A stretch of 64,000 nt of DNA from Thalassotalea agarivorans. Lineage in GTDB: Bacteria; Pseudomonadota; Gammaproteobacteria; Enterobacterales; Alteromonadaceae. Position 1 is the stretch's first letter. The number at the start of each line of letters is the position of its first letter. The stretch is taken from positions 806,001-870,000 of the forward strand of contig NZ_AP027363.1 of assembly GCF_030295955.1 (NCBI RefSeq). The letters run 5' to 3'. The notes beneath the pieces were generated by a model that saw only the letters and a list, made by a program, of their open reading frames with translations, ran no database searches and was not told the DNA's origin. Below, piece by piece: positions 54,337-62,977 of this stretch. A program made the translations under genes and the position numbers.

Positions 54337-54764
54337 TAACTCATATAATTTGCTTTCTTGCATTCACTCTGTTTTTTCACCTTAGGTTTTGCGACAGCGG
54401 GTTTCGCAAACATTTCCTTTTGGTCGAGTACAGAGTTTGATGAAAAGCTTGCCAAAAACTGCTGAAGCTTGTCATTAAATAGCGCTGCTTGTTCGTAAAA
54501 ACTCATCGAGCGCTCTTCTTTCTCTGGCGTCACTGGCAACGGAGTGAAACGCTGGATTTCAGACACAGCAAGCAAATTAGCAAAGCTGTTTAGCTGCTTT
54601 AACTGTGGCTTAGCAATTAAATGCATTTCATACATCGCCATATAACGATGCGTGTTTAAATCAAAGCCTTGGCCTTGATTATTGGGACTATTTGCAAGCG
54701 ACAAACAACTAAAGCATGCAACTAGCGCTATGGTAAAGCGGGTCATTATCATTTTAACTTTCAT
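54336..54764 (-). CDS. Small exported protein, unknown function
   Basis: A 142-aa protein with a signal peptide (MKVKMIMTRFTIALVACFSCLSLA) and a helical mature part (SFYEQAALFNDKLQQFLASF) ending in a Lys-rich Pro-Lys repeat (KPAVAKPKVKK). AGGAAG lies 5 bases before the ATG, so the start is well supported. I do not recognise the family. It is downstream of malate synthase G with a terminator between them. Confidence 0.65.
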   Translation of the reverse strand: MKVKMIMTRFTIALVACFSCLSLANSPNNQGQGFDLNTHRYMAMYEMHLIAKPQLKQLNSFANLLAVSEIQRFTPLPVTPEKEERSMSFYEQAALFNDKLQQFLASFSSNSVLDQKEMFAKPAVAKPKVKKQSECKKANYMS

Positions 54765-54919
54765 GCGATCTTCCTAATTGTTGCCTTTCCTTTTTAGTAT
54801 TGGCTTTACGTTTATACTGCCCAAACATTAACAAACTGTTTACAAAATGTACTATAAGTAAGGAAATAAATAAATACCAATGCTTTAAGATAAATTGCTT
54901 GAAAAGTGCGATTAAAAGA

Positions 54920-54946
54920 AAAAGCCCTGCATCTGCAGGGCTTTTC
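54920..54946 (-). terminator. Rho-independent terminator of glcB
   Basis: Arms of 11-12 bp (AAAAGCCCTGCA and TGCAGGGCTTTT) with a 2-4 nt loop are followed on the minus strand by a T-rich tract. It begins 2 bp after the glcB stop codon. Confidence 0.85.
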
Positions 54947-54947
54947 A

Positions 54948-57122
54948 TTATGCTGTGGCTAAGCTTGTTTTAAGCGCTAAGCGGTAGTGATGCAGCAGAG
55001 GTTCGGTGTAACCACTGGGTTGCTCTTTACCCTTAAATACTAAATCGCAAGCCGCTTTAAACGCGATATTGTTGTCAAAGTCATCTGCCATCGCGCGATA
55101 CAGTGGGTCGTTAGCATTTTGCTGATCAACCACTTTTGCCATTTTCTTCATACTCGCCAGCACTTGTTGTTCGCTGCATACGTTGTGTGCCAGCCAATTA
55201 CAAATATGTTGGCTCGATATTCTTAACGTTGCTCTATCTTCCATTAAGCCAACATTGTTTATATCTGGCACTTTCGAACAGCCAATACCTTGGTCTATCC
55301 ATCGCACTACGTAGCCTAAGATTCCTTGAGCATTGTTATCTAGCTCTTGCTCAATTTCTTGTTGGCTCCATGTTGGATTAGCGGCCAAAGGAATCTGTAA
55401 AATGTCATCAACATCGGCGCTGCTGCGCTCGGCAATACTTTGCTGCAAGCTAAACACATTTTCTTGATGATAATGTAGTGCATGTAATACGGCTGCTGTT
55501 GGCGATGGCACCCAAGCGGTATTTGCACCTGATTTAACGTGACCAATTTTGGTGGCTATCATGTTTGCCATTTGATCGGGAATAGGCCACATACCTTTAC
55601 CAATTTGTGCTTTACCACTTAAGCCACAAGCTAAACCTACATCTACATTGTTGTCTTCATAGGCGCCGATCCAGGTGGTGTTTTTGATATCTGCTTTACG
55701 CTCCATAGGGCCTGCAAGCATAGAGGTATGAATTTCATCTCCAGTACGGTCTAAAAAGCCTGTATTGATAAATACTACGCGTGTTTTAGCGGCGGCAATA
55801 CATGCCTTTAAGTTAACACTAGTGCGACGCTCTTCATCCATTATGCCCATTTTAATTGTGTTAGCAGGTAGCTTTAATAGCTGCTCAACACGGTCAAACA
55901 GGGTATTTGCAAAGGCGACTTCTTCAGGGCCATGCATTTTTGGCTTAACAATATAAATACCGTTCGTTTTACTGTTGTTGATTGCGCCTTGGTTATTAAG
56001 GTCATGTGTGCTGATCAGCGATGTCATAATGGCATCGATAATACCTTCATATACTTCACTGCCATCGCTTAGCAATATCGCATTGTTTTGCATCAAATGC
56101 CCTACGTTGCGAATAAACATTAGGCTGCGACCTTTTAACGTCACCTCTTCTCCGTTTAAGCCAGAGATGGTTCTATCAGCATGCATATTACGGGTAAAGG
56201 TTTTACCATTTTTGCTAATGCTTTCTGTTAAGTTACCTTGAATTAGTCCTAACCAGTTTTTGTATGCTACAACTTTGTCTTCTGCATCAACCGCAGCAAC
56301 GGAATCTTCGCAGTCCATAATGGTGGTTAGCGCGGCTTCTAAATGAATGTCGCTCATACCTGCTTGATCCAACTTTGCAATTGGACTGTCGGCGTCAAAA
56401 CGCATTTCCACATGCAAGCCATTGTGAACAAGCATAATGCTTGTTGGCGCGTGTTTATCGCCTGTAAAACCTACTAATGCGTCTGGCTGAGCAAGGCGCA
56501 CGTCTTCGCCATTTACTGATGCAACCAATGTATCTTGTTCAATACGATATGCGCTTGCATCTTTGTGTTGTCCAGTGGCTAATGGCAGTGTTTCATCTAA
56601 AAATGCTTTTGCATACTGAATCACTTTATCACCACGCACTGGGTTATATACTTTGCCTTTTTCTGCACCGTTTTCTTCACTGATCACATCTGTACCATAT
56701 AAAGCATCGTATAAGCTGCCCCAACGCGCATTAACAGCGTTAAGGGCAAATCTTGCGTTCATAATTGGCACAACAAGTTGAGGGCCAGCCATGGTAGCGA
56801 TTTCCGCATCAACACTGTCGGTGGTGATCGCAAAATCATCAGGTACAGGGGCTAGGTAGCCGATCTCTTTAAGAAACGCTTTGTAAGTTGAAAAATCAAA
56901 GTTGCCTTGATGCTGCACGTGCCATTGATCGATTTGCGCTTGCAGTTGTTCGCGCTTTGCAAGTAATTGAGCGTTTATCGGTTGAAGGTCACTAACGATA
57001 TCGCTAACGCCTTGCCAGAAGTCGGCAGTATCTAATGATAATCCTGGTAATACTTCTTCAACGATAAAATCGTGTAAGGAGGTTGATACTTGTATGGCAT
57101 CGAAGCGTTTGTATTGAGACAT
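54948..57122 (-). CDS. glcB: Malate synthase G
   Basis: GlcB condenses glyoxylate with acetyl-CoA to give malate, the second step of the glyoxylate shunt. The 724-aa monomer matches the usual length of isoform G. Blocks seen: [43 protein letters not shown] (G-isoform), [58 protein letters not shown] and [24 protein letters not shown] precedes the ATG. It is alone on the minus strand, upstream of a small exported-protein gene, and not paired with isocitrate lyase. Confidence 0.96.
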   Translation of the reverse strand: MSQYKRFDAIQVSTSLHDFIVEEVLPGLSLDTADFWQGVSDIVSDLQPINAQLLAKREQLQAQIDQWHVQHQGNFDFSTYKAFLKEIGYLAPVPDDFAITTDSVDAEIATMAGPQLVVPIMNARFALNAVNARWGSLYDALYGTDVISEENGAEKGKVYNPVRGDKVIQYAKAFLDETLPLATGQHKDASAYRIEQDTLVASVNGEDVRLAQPDALVGFTGDKHAPTSIMLVHNGLHVEMRFDADSPIAKLDQAGMSDIHLEAALTTIMDCEDSVAAVDAEDKVVAYKNWLGLIQGNLTESISKNGKTFTRNMHADRTISGLNGEEVTLKGRSLMFIRNVGHLMQNNAILLSDGSEVYEGIIDAIMTSLISTHDLNNQGAINNSKTNGIYIVKPKMHGPEEVAFANTLFDRVEQLLKLPANTIKMGIMDEERRTSVNLKACIAAAKTRVVFINTGFLDRTGDEIHTSMLAGPMERKADIKNTTWIGAYEDNNVDVGLACGLSGKAQIGKGMWPIPDQMANMIATKIGHVKSGANTAWVPSPTAAVLHALHYHQENVFSLQQSIAERSSADVDDILQIPLAANPTWSQQEIEQELDNNAQGILGYVVRWIDQGIGCSKVPDINNVGLMEDRATLRISSQHICNWLAHNVCSEQQVLASMKKMAKVVDQQNANDPLYRAMADDFDNNIAFKAACDLVFKGKEQPSGYTEPLLHHYRLALKTSLATA

Positions 57123-57322
57123 ACCTTTTTTCCTTGTGATGAAAGCTAAACTGAAAACTTTTTTGCTTGGCTAGGTTTTTCGGCAATGTAGGCTTATTTT
57201 GAGTCGGATGCAATGACCTAAACCGCCTGATAAACCCATTTGCTTTTGACTAAGCGAACCTGTGTAATAGCCTATATTTGCCTTACCCCTTTAAATACAG
57301 GCGTTTATTACAGCCAAAAATG

Positions 57323-57353
57323 AAAATAGCATGATATTTATTCATGCTATTTT
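57323..57353 (-). terminator. Hairpin after lrgB
   Basis: Perfect 12-bp arms AAAATAGCATGA and TCATGCTATTTT with a 7-nt loop lie 33 bp past the lrgB stop codon; T-rich on the minus strand (TTTTCATTTTT). Confidence 0.65.
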
Positions 57354-57385
57354 TAATTATTATTGTTGGTATAAATTCTGTGAAT

Positions 57386-58087
57386 TTAAGTGAGGGTTGT
57401 TATCATAAATGGCACGATAAACGGACTCAATATCGCGGTAATACTGGCCGAAATAATCAGAGACAACGACCCATAGGCCCCATGTTCATAGCTATTTTGG
57501 CTGATCGTTGCTGTGCCCAATACATGACTGGCCGCGCCAATGGCAAGGCCTTGCGTTTTGGCGTCTTTAATTCCAATGTAATTTAACCAAGGGATACCGG
57601 CTAGGGCACCAACCAAACCGGCAATAATGATAGTAAACGCGGTAATTGACGGAATGCCGCCAAAGTCTTCAGTAAGCACAAGTGCAACGGGTGTGGTAAT
57701 TGATTTAAGCGATAACGACACCGCTAGCGGTAATTGATTGATTACAAGCATGGTGATGACAAAGCTTGATACCAAAGCAACGACTACCCCAAGCGCCAAA
57801 ATGGCGGTAATTGACTGCCATTGGTAACGAATGGTTTTAAGATGTTGATACAAAGGGAAGCCAAGTACAACAATGGCAGGCTCTAATAGCGCATGAATGG
57901 GCCAGGCAGCCTTGAAGTACTGTTCAAAACTCACGTTGGTTGCGAGCAAAATAGGAATGATAATGGCCAGAGAGAACAGCAGCGGGTTAACCAAGGGTGT
58001 ACCGATTTTTCGCTGAACATTTACCATCAGCTGATATACAGAAAGCGTCAGCAATATCGCTAACACATAGGGCATTATACTACTCAT
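57386..58087 (-). CDS. lrgB: LrgB/YohK family membrane protein
   Basis: A 233-aa multi-pass inner-membrane protein with the LrgB blocks NPLLFSLAIIIPILL, LEPAIVVLGFPLYQHL, LSLKSITTPVALVLTEDFGG and GLAIGAASHVLGTATISQNSYEHG. LrgAB/CidAB proteins act as holin-like or pyruvate transporters depending on the organism. It overlaps lrgA by 8 bp. It ends the LysR-lrgA-lrgB operon. Confidence 0.9.
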   Translation of the reverse strand: MSSIMPYVLAILLTLSVYQLMVNVQRKIGTPLVNPLLFSLAIIIPILLATNVSFEQYFKAAWPIHALLEPAIVVLGFPLYQHLKTIRYQWQSITAILALGVVVALVSSFVITMLVINQLPLAVSLSLKSITTPVALVLTEDFGGIPSITAFTIIIAGLVGALAGIPWLNYIGIKDAKTQGLAIGAASHVLGTATISQNSYEHGAYGSLSLIISASITAILSPFIVPFMITTLT

Positions 58088-58436
58088 CTCGCGCGCTTCT
58101 CTTTTGTAAAAAGTGAAACCCTATTGCCACCACATTGAGCAGCAAAAAGCTGGTAGCTACAACAATAGTGACGATAGCAACGCCGTGATTTTGAAACAAA
58201 TCAAAGTGATTCATTATGCCGACACTTGCTGGCACAAAGCATAACCCCATATGTGAAATCGCCCACGCGACCGTTTTTTCAACGCGTTGAGAATTAACAA
58301 ATTGAAGCTGCAAACCAAGCGTGAAAGCGAGCATGCCATATAGGCTAGGTGGCAAACCACCGAGGATATGATGAATGCCATATCCCAGCAGTAAACAAGC
58401 CAGCACCACGGTCAGTGTGTAAAGTCCATCTTTCAT
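58080..58436 (-). CDS. lrgA: LrgA/CidA family membrane protein
   Basis: A 118-aa protein with about four membrane segments: YTLTVVLACLLLGYGIHHILGG, SLYGMLAFTLGLQLQF, WAISHMGLCFVPASVGIMNHFDL and IVVATSFLLLNVVAIGFHFLQKR. These match LrgA/YohJ. It lies 2 bp after the LysR regulator and overlaps lrgB, so the three are co-expressed. Its partner forms a membrane complex, role in pyruvate or murein turnover. Confidence 0.88.
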   Translation of the reverse strand: MKDGLYTLTVVLACLLLGYGIHHILGGLPPSLYGMLAFTLGLQLQFVNSQRVEKTVAWAISHMGLCFVPASVGIMNHFDLFQNHGVAIVTIVVATSFLLLNVVAIGFHFLQKRSARDE

Positions 58437-58438
58437 TA

Positions 58439-59377
58439 CTAATCGCTTTCTGTTGCCGCTTCCATGATTAATTTTCTAAACCAAACGTGGCTTGCGTCGT
58501 GATGCAGCAAAGGACTCCAAATCATTTTCAGTTCTATCTCAGGTATATCAAACGGCGGTTTGATAATGGTATAGCTGTTGTCGTGCGCATGCAGCTGCGC
58601 CGCCTTTGACGGCAAAGTAGCGATAAGGCCGTCTTCATAAGCAAGTTGCATCGCGATAGGGTAGTTACGTGTAAAGACTTTTATGTCACGCTTTTTACCC
58701 AGCTTTGCCAGAGCTTCATCTACCCAACCTAGCTTTTGAATATCTTTAGGATCCATACCTACACCAACACCAAAGCCAGTTTTAGACACCCACACATGTT
58801 TGCTTTCTAGATAAGAGTTAAGGTTGAATTTGGCAACAACTGGGTTGTCGGCGCTAAGTAAACAGGCAAAGTCATCACGCCAGATTGTTTTTTGGTGAAA
58901 AGACTGCGGCAGTTCGTCAAAACGGTTAATTGCCATATCTATTTTGCCTGCTTCAACGTCGTGGAAAGTAACGTCACTTGGCGTCATCAAATCGATAGTT
59001 ACGTTTGGCGCTATCTGATTGACCCTTCTAAGCAGGGGCGGTATCAGCGTAGAAGCCGCATAGTCACTTGCCATTACGCGAAAGACACGTTGGCTAGTCG
59101 CCTGATTGAATTCTTCTTCGCCCTGAAGCGCTTCCTCAAGTTCCAATAAGATTTTGCGAATTACCGGCGCTAATGAACGAGCACGTTCAGTTGGCGCCAT
59201 ACCGTCTGATGTGCGCACTAAAATGGGGTCATTGAACAATGTACGAAGACGCTTAAGGCCATTACTCATAGCAGGCTGAGTAATATTTAATTGGCTAGCG
59301 GCACGGGTCACATTCTTTTCTCTTAAAAGCACGTCTAAGTAAATCAAAAGATTCAAATCTATTTTGGATATATTCAT
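58439..59377 (-). CDS. LysR-type transcriptional regulator
   Basis: A 312-aa regulator: N-terminal HTH with LDVLLREKNVTRAASQLNITQPAMSNGLKRLRTLFNDPILVR, the effector-binding half from about residue 95 (VMASDYAASTLIPPLL, IDMAINRFDELP). It is read with lrgA and lrgB and is divergent from isocitrate lyase across 154 bp, so it may regulate either. The LysR target rule (binding upstream of its own gene) suggests aceA is a candidate. No effector can be named. Confidence 0.9.
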   Translation of the reverse strand: MNISKIDLNLLIYLDVLLREKNVTRAASQLNITQPAMSNGLKRLRTLFNDPILVRTSDGMAPTERARSLAPVIRKILLELEEALQGEEEFNQATSQRVFRVMASDYAASTLIPPLLRRVNQIAPNVTIDLMTPSDVTFHDVEAGKIDMAINRFDELPQSFHQKTIWRDDFACLLSADNPVVAKFNLNSYLESKHVWVSKTGFGVGVGMDPKDIQKLGWVDEALAKLGKKRDIKVFTRNYPIAMQLAYEDGLIATLPSKAAQLHAHDNSYTIIKPPFDIPEIELKMIWSPLLHHDASHVWFRKLIMEAATESD

Positions 59378-59472
59378 TTTTCTAATTTATGTATTTTGGC
59401 TGTGAATGGTCGTAATAATAAATATAAATTTAGTAAATGCAAATAACTTTTTTAGACTGTTTGGCGTCGAGT

Positions 59473-59502
59473 ATGAAAGTTTTCATTCATGTTTCAGCAT
59501 GA
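59473..59502 (+). promoter_or_regulatory. Inverted repeats upstream of aceA
   Basis: Perfect repeats ATGAAA-GT-TTTCAT (59473-59486) and TCATG-N6-CATGA (59487-59502) lie 30-60 bp before the isocitrate lyase start, in the region shared with the divergent LysR gene. They are candidate operators for that regulator or another; spacing and symmetry only. Confidence 0.3.
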
Positions 59503-59531
59503 CAAAGCTTAAAAAATGAGAGAGGGACGCT

Positions 59532-61127
59532 ATGTCTAACTACACAGATACAATTTCACAAGCAGCCAACACAATTAGTGCTAATGGCGACACATGGTCA
59601 ACAATTAACCCAGAAAACGTAGCTAGAATGCGTTTGCAAAACCGTTTCCAAACAGGTTTAGAAATAGCCAAGTACAATGCAGCTATCATGCGTAATGACA
59701 TGGAAGCTTACGACAAAGATCCCGCAAACTACACACAATCGCTAGGTTGCTGGCATGGATTCATTGGTCAACAAAAAATGATCTCTATCAAGAAACATTT
59801 TAATGAGACCAAAGGCAAATACTTATATCTTTCAGGTTGGATGATTGCAGCACTTCGCAGTGAGTTTGGTCCGCTTCCTGATCAGTCTATGCATGAAAAA
59901 ACATCGGTACCGGCACTTATCGAAGAGCTTTACACTTTCTTGCGTCAAGCAGATGCTCGTGAATTAGGTGGTCTTTTCCGTCAGTTAGACGACGCACGTG
60001 AGCAAGGTGATGAAGTTAAAGCAAAGGCGATTCAAAACGAAATCGACAACTATCAAACACACATTGTGCCTATCATTGCTGATATCGATGCTGGTTTTGG
60101 TAATGCAGAAGCAACTTACTTGTTAGCGAAGAAAATGATTGAAGCAGGTGCATGTTGTATTCAACTTGAAAACCAAGTATCTGATGAAAAACAATGTGGT
60201 CACCAAGACGGTAAAGTTACTGTGCCGCATGCTGATTTCTTGGCGAAAATAAACGCTGTTCGCTATGCGTTTCTAGAGCTAGGTGTTGATGACGGCGTTA
60301 TCGTAGCGCGCACGGATTCTTTGGGTGCTGGCTTAACTAAGCAAATTGCTGTAACTAACGAGCCTGGCGATTTAGGTGACCAATACAATGCGTTCCTAGA
60401 TTGTGAAGAAATTTCTGCTGATCAACTTACAAACGGCGACGTTATTATCAACCGCGAAGGCAAGTTACTTCGTCCAAAACGTCTAGCAAGTAACTTGTTC
60501 CAGTTTAAGAAAGGTACGGGTGAAGCACGTTGTGTACTTGATTGTATTACTTCTCTTCAACACGGCGCAGACTTACTATGGATTGAAACTGAAAAACCGC
60601 ATATCGGTCAGATAGGTGCGATGGTAAATGAAATTCGCAAAGTAGTGCCAAATGCTAAGTTAGTGTACAACAACTCACCATCATTCAACTGGACATTAAA
60701 CTTCCGCCAACAAGCATACGATGCAATGGTAGAAGCAGGTGAAGACGTATCAAGTTACGAGCGTGAAAACTTAATGGATGCTAAATATGATGATTCTGAA
60801 TTATCGGCTCGCGCTGACGAGAAGATCAGAACATTCCAAGCTGACGCTGCACGTGAAGCGGGTATCTTCCATCACTTGATTACTCTGCCAACATACCACA
60901 CAGCGGCATTGTCGACAGACAACTTAGCGAAAGAGTACTTTGGTGACCAAGGCATGTTAGGTTACGTTCAAGGTGTTCAACGTAAAGAGATTCGCCAAGG
61001 CATTGCCTGTGTTAAGCATCAAAACATGGCAGGTTCTGACATGGGTGATGATCACAAAGAATACTTTGCTGGTGATGCTGCACTAAAAGCTGGCGGTAAA
61101 GACAATACTATGAATCAATTTGGTTAA
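59532..61127 (+). CDS. aceA: Isocitrate lyase (long form)
   Basis: Isocitrate lyase splits isocitrate to succinate and glyoxylate, the first step of the glyoxylate shunt. The 531-aa length fits the longer bacterial class (as in Pseudomonas) rather than the 434-aa E. coli type. Key blocks: LGCWHGFIGQQKM, PIIADIDAGFGNAEATY (metal and substrate residues), the active-site loop DEKQCGHQDGKVTVPH with the catalytic Cys, IVARTDSLGAGLT and SPSFNWTLNF. It starts at 59532 behind AGAGAGGGACGC. It is divergent from a LysR gene and has its own terminator. Confidence 0.97.
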   Translation: MSNYTDTISQAANTISANGDTWSTINPENVARMRLQNRFQTGLEIAKYNAAIMRNDMEAYDKDPANYTQSLGCWHGFIGQQKMISIKKHFNETKGKYLYLSGWMIAALRSEFGPLPDQSMHEKTSVPALIEELYTFLRQADARELGGLFRQLDDAREQGDEVKAKAIQNEIDNYQTHIVPIIADIDAGFGNAEATYLLAKKMIEAGACCIQLENQVSDEKQCGHQDGKVTVPHADFLAKINAVRYAFLELGVDDGVIVARTDSLGAGLTKQIAVTNEPGDLGDQYNAFLDCEEISADQLTNGDVIINREGKLLRPKRLASNLFQFKKGTGEARCVLDCITSLQHGADLLWIETEKPHIGQIGAMVNEIRKVVPNAKLVYNNSPSFNWTLNFRQQAYDAMVEAGEDVSSYERENLMDAKYDDSELSARADEKIRTFQADAAREAGIFHHLITLPTYHTAALSTDNLAKEYFGDQGMLGYVQGVQRKEIRQGIACVKHQNMAGSDMGDDHKEYFAGDAALKAGGKDNTMNQFG

Positions 61128-61149
61128 AAGGTATTTACAAGCCAAACAA

Positions 61150-61174
61150 AAAGCCGCTAATTAGCGGCTTTTTT
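61150..61174 (+). terminator. Rho-independent terminator of aceA
   Basis: Arms AAGCCGCTAA and TTAGCGGCTT are followed by a T4 run, 20 bp past the stop codon. Confidence 0.85.
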
Positions 61175-61219
61175 CTTGGTAGTTGTTTGAATAATTGCAT
61201 CACGCAATTAAATTCAAAT

Positions 61220-62032
61220 CTAGAAGTTATATAACAAAGACACTTGTGTTTGTGAGTCTAAGTTTTCTATGCCATCGGCAACTTCAGTATTGTAGTCAAA
61301 CACCAAACTAAACTTCAGTTGTAAGCTTGATACCAAGGTACTCACAATGTCAGTTTGTGCTTTGAAAATGCTGTTCTCGCCTTTTTTAACCGCGATTTTG
61401 GCATTGACGACTTGTTGAAACTCTACATAGTCGCTTAGCTTTCTAATGTAGGTTGCTTGCGTTTGAACAATAAAGTTCTCAGCAGTATAGGCTTCTTCAA
61501 CAACAACGCCGTTGTCGTCTACTACCGCTTTTACTTCATCTATTTTGTAACCCGGTCCAATATCTGCATATAGTGACGAGTTCTCGGTTTCATACCAATG
61601 ACGACCCCAACAAATAGAAGCCGAAGATTGATGTTCGAAACCGTTGAATCTATCTTGTTCATACCAAACGTTACCATACACATAGTTTTTCTTTTCAGAA
61701 TTTAGTGTGTAGTTAGTTTGAGAGTTAATGGTAAATTTCTGATCACTTGTAGTGAAACTTTCTACGCCAGTATCTTTGTCTGGAATAGTGCTTCGCTTAA
61801 TCAGAAGATCCACGTCAAGCACGCTTAACCAACGATCCTTGTCATACTTAATATCAACACCTGAAAGTAAATCGGCACTATGTGTGTTACCTGATTTATA
61901 TAAGAAACCAAGTTGTACGTTACCTGTAAATGCTGGTTTTTCTTCTTCTGGTGGTGGTGGTGGTGCATCTTCAGCGAACGCTGCGGCTGAAGACGCCGTT
62001 ATCAACGCTAATAATACTGCCTTTAGCTTCAT
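61220..62032 (-). CDS. DUF481 outer-membrane protein, coupled to mscS
   Basis: A 270-aa exported protein: signal MKLKAVLLALITASSAAAFA, an acidic Pro-rich stretch (PPPPPEEEKP), then the DUF481 barrel beginning FTGNVQLGFLYKSGNTHSADL and ending LYNF. It begins 1 bp after the MscS gene, whose 3' end supplies GAGGATTAG as ribosome binding site. The second DUF481 gene is at 4500-5591, but this one lacks the N-terminal extra domain. The role is unknown; co-expression with a mechanosensitive channel hints at osmotic or envelope stress. Confidence 0.85.
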   Translation of the reverse strand: MKLKAVLLALITASSAAAFAEDAPPPPPEEEKPAFTGNVQLGFLYKSGNTHSADLLSGVDIKYDKDRWLSVLDVDLLIKRSTIPDKDTGVESFTTSDQKFTINSQTNYTLNSEKKNYVYGNVWYEQDRFNGFEHQSSASICWGRHWYETENSSLYADIGPGYKIDEVKAVVDDNGVVVEEAYTAENFIVQTQATYIRKLSDYVEFQQVVNAKIAVKKGENSIFKAQTDIVSTLVSSLQLKFSLVFDYNTEVADGIENLDSQTQVSLLYNF

Positions 62033-62033
62033 T

Positions 62034-62852
62034 CTAATCCTCTTTGTTCATATGTACTGACAATTGTGGAAATGGTATTTCTATGTCGTTTTCGTCTAAT
62101 GCTATTTTAATGTTTTCTAGTAGTTCAAACCTTACTGGCCAATAGTCATCTGACTTAACCCAAGGGCGCACTACAAAGTTAACTGAGCTGTCTGCAAGTT
62201 CTGATACTGCTATCATAATCTCTTCATTCGGTAATACAAGAGGGTGCTTGGATGCAACGTCCATTAACACTTCTTTTGTTTTCTTTAGATCTGCGTCATA
62301 ACCAACACCAATCACAAGGTCGATACGACGAATTGGCTTGGTTGAATAGTTGGTAATAGTGCCACTGGTAATGGCGCCATTAGGAATAATAACGGTTTTG
62401 TTGTCAGGCGTTCTGCACTTGGTTGAGAACACCAAAATTTCTTCAACAATGCCACTTACGCCAGCGACTTCAACAAAGTCTCCACTTTTGAACGGTTTGA
62501 ATAAAATAATCAAAACGCCAGAGGCAAAATTTGATAGAGAACCTTGGAGTGCTAAACCAACAGCTAAACCGGCAGCACCAATAATGGCAACGAGTGACGA
62601 GGTGTTAAAGCCTAAGTGAGAGATAGCGGCAATCAGTGCTACTGTCACTAAAACGCCGTAGATAATACTTGAGACAAAGCTTGTTACCGCGGCATCAACG
62701 CTGCGGTGTGACATGACTTTTTCAACCGCCTTGGTAATTATTTTGGCGACAAATTTACCTACCACAAAGATAACGATTGCGATGACAAAATGAATCGCAT
62801 AGTTGATCAGAAGTTCTTGATTGTTTTTCAACCAATTTAAAACCGCTTCCAT
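62034..62852 (-). CDS. mscS: Small-conductance mechanosensitive channel MscS family
   Basis: A 272-aa inner-membrane channel that opens under membrane tension to release solutes after osmotic down-shock. Three N-terminal segments end in the pore helix (IIGAAGLAVGLALQGSLSNFASGVLIILFKPFKSGDFVEV), followed by a cytosolic beta domain (VEEILVFSTKCRTPDNKTVIIPNGAI, SVNFVVRPWVKSDDYWPVRFELL). The length is close to E. coli MscS (286). Operon with the following DUF481 gene. Confidence 0.93.
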   Translation of the reverse strand: MEAVLNWLKNNQELLINYAIHFVIAIVIFVVGKFVAKIITKAVEKVMSHRSVDAAVTSFVSSIIYGVLVTVALIAAISHLGFNTSSLVAIIGAAGLAVGLALQGSLSNFASGVLIILFKPFKSGDFVEVAGVSGIVEEILVFSTKCRTPDNKTVIIPNGAITSGTITNYSTKPIRRIDLVIGVGYDADLKKTKEVLMDVASKHPLVLPNEEIMIAVSELADSSVNFVVRPWVKSDDYWPVRFELLENIKIALDENDIEIPFPQLSVHMNKED

Positions 62853-62940
62853 AATGTTGCCTTTTTTGCTGAGAACGATAAAAGCGATTATAACGGAGAA
62901 ATTAAAAAATTGTTAAGTAATTGTAACCGGTGATAAAAAA

Positions 62941-62962
62941 AAGGAGCCATTGGCTCCTTTTC
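62941..62962 (-). terminator. Rho-independent terminator of fba
   Basis: Arms AAGGAGCC and GGCTCCTT with an AT-centred loop are followed on the minus strand by a T8 run. It ends the aldolase transcript. Confidence 0.85.
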
Positions 62963-62977
62963 TATCATAACTGCCGT

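Noticed and set aside
54754-54948. A 64-residue reading frame ([16 protein letters not shown]...) with a membrane-like middle
   Set aside because: Its first ten codons are the terminator hairpin of glcB, there is no separate ribosome binding site, and the frame ends inside the next gene's start. The membrane-like part may be chance AT-rich sequence, although a shorter start cannot be fully excluded.
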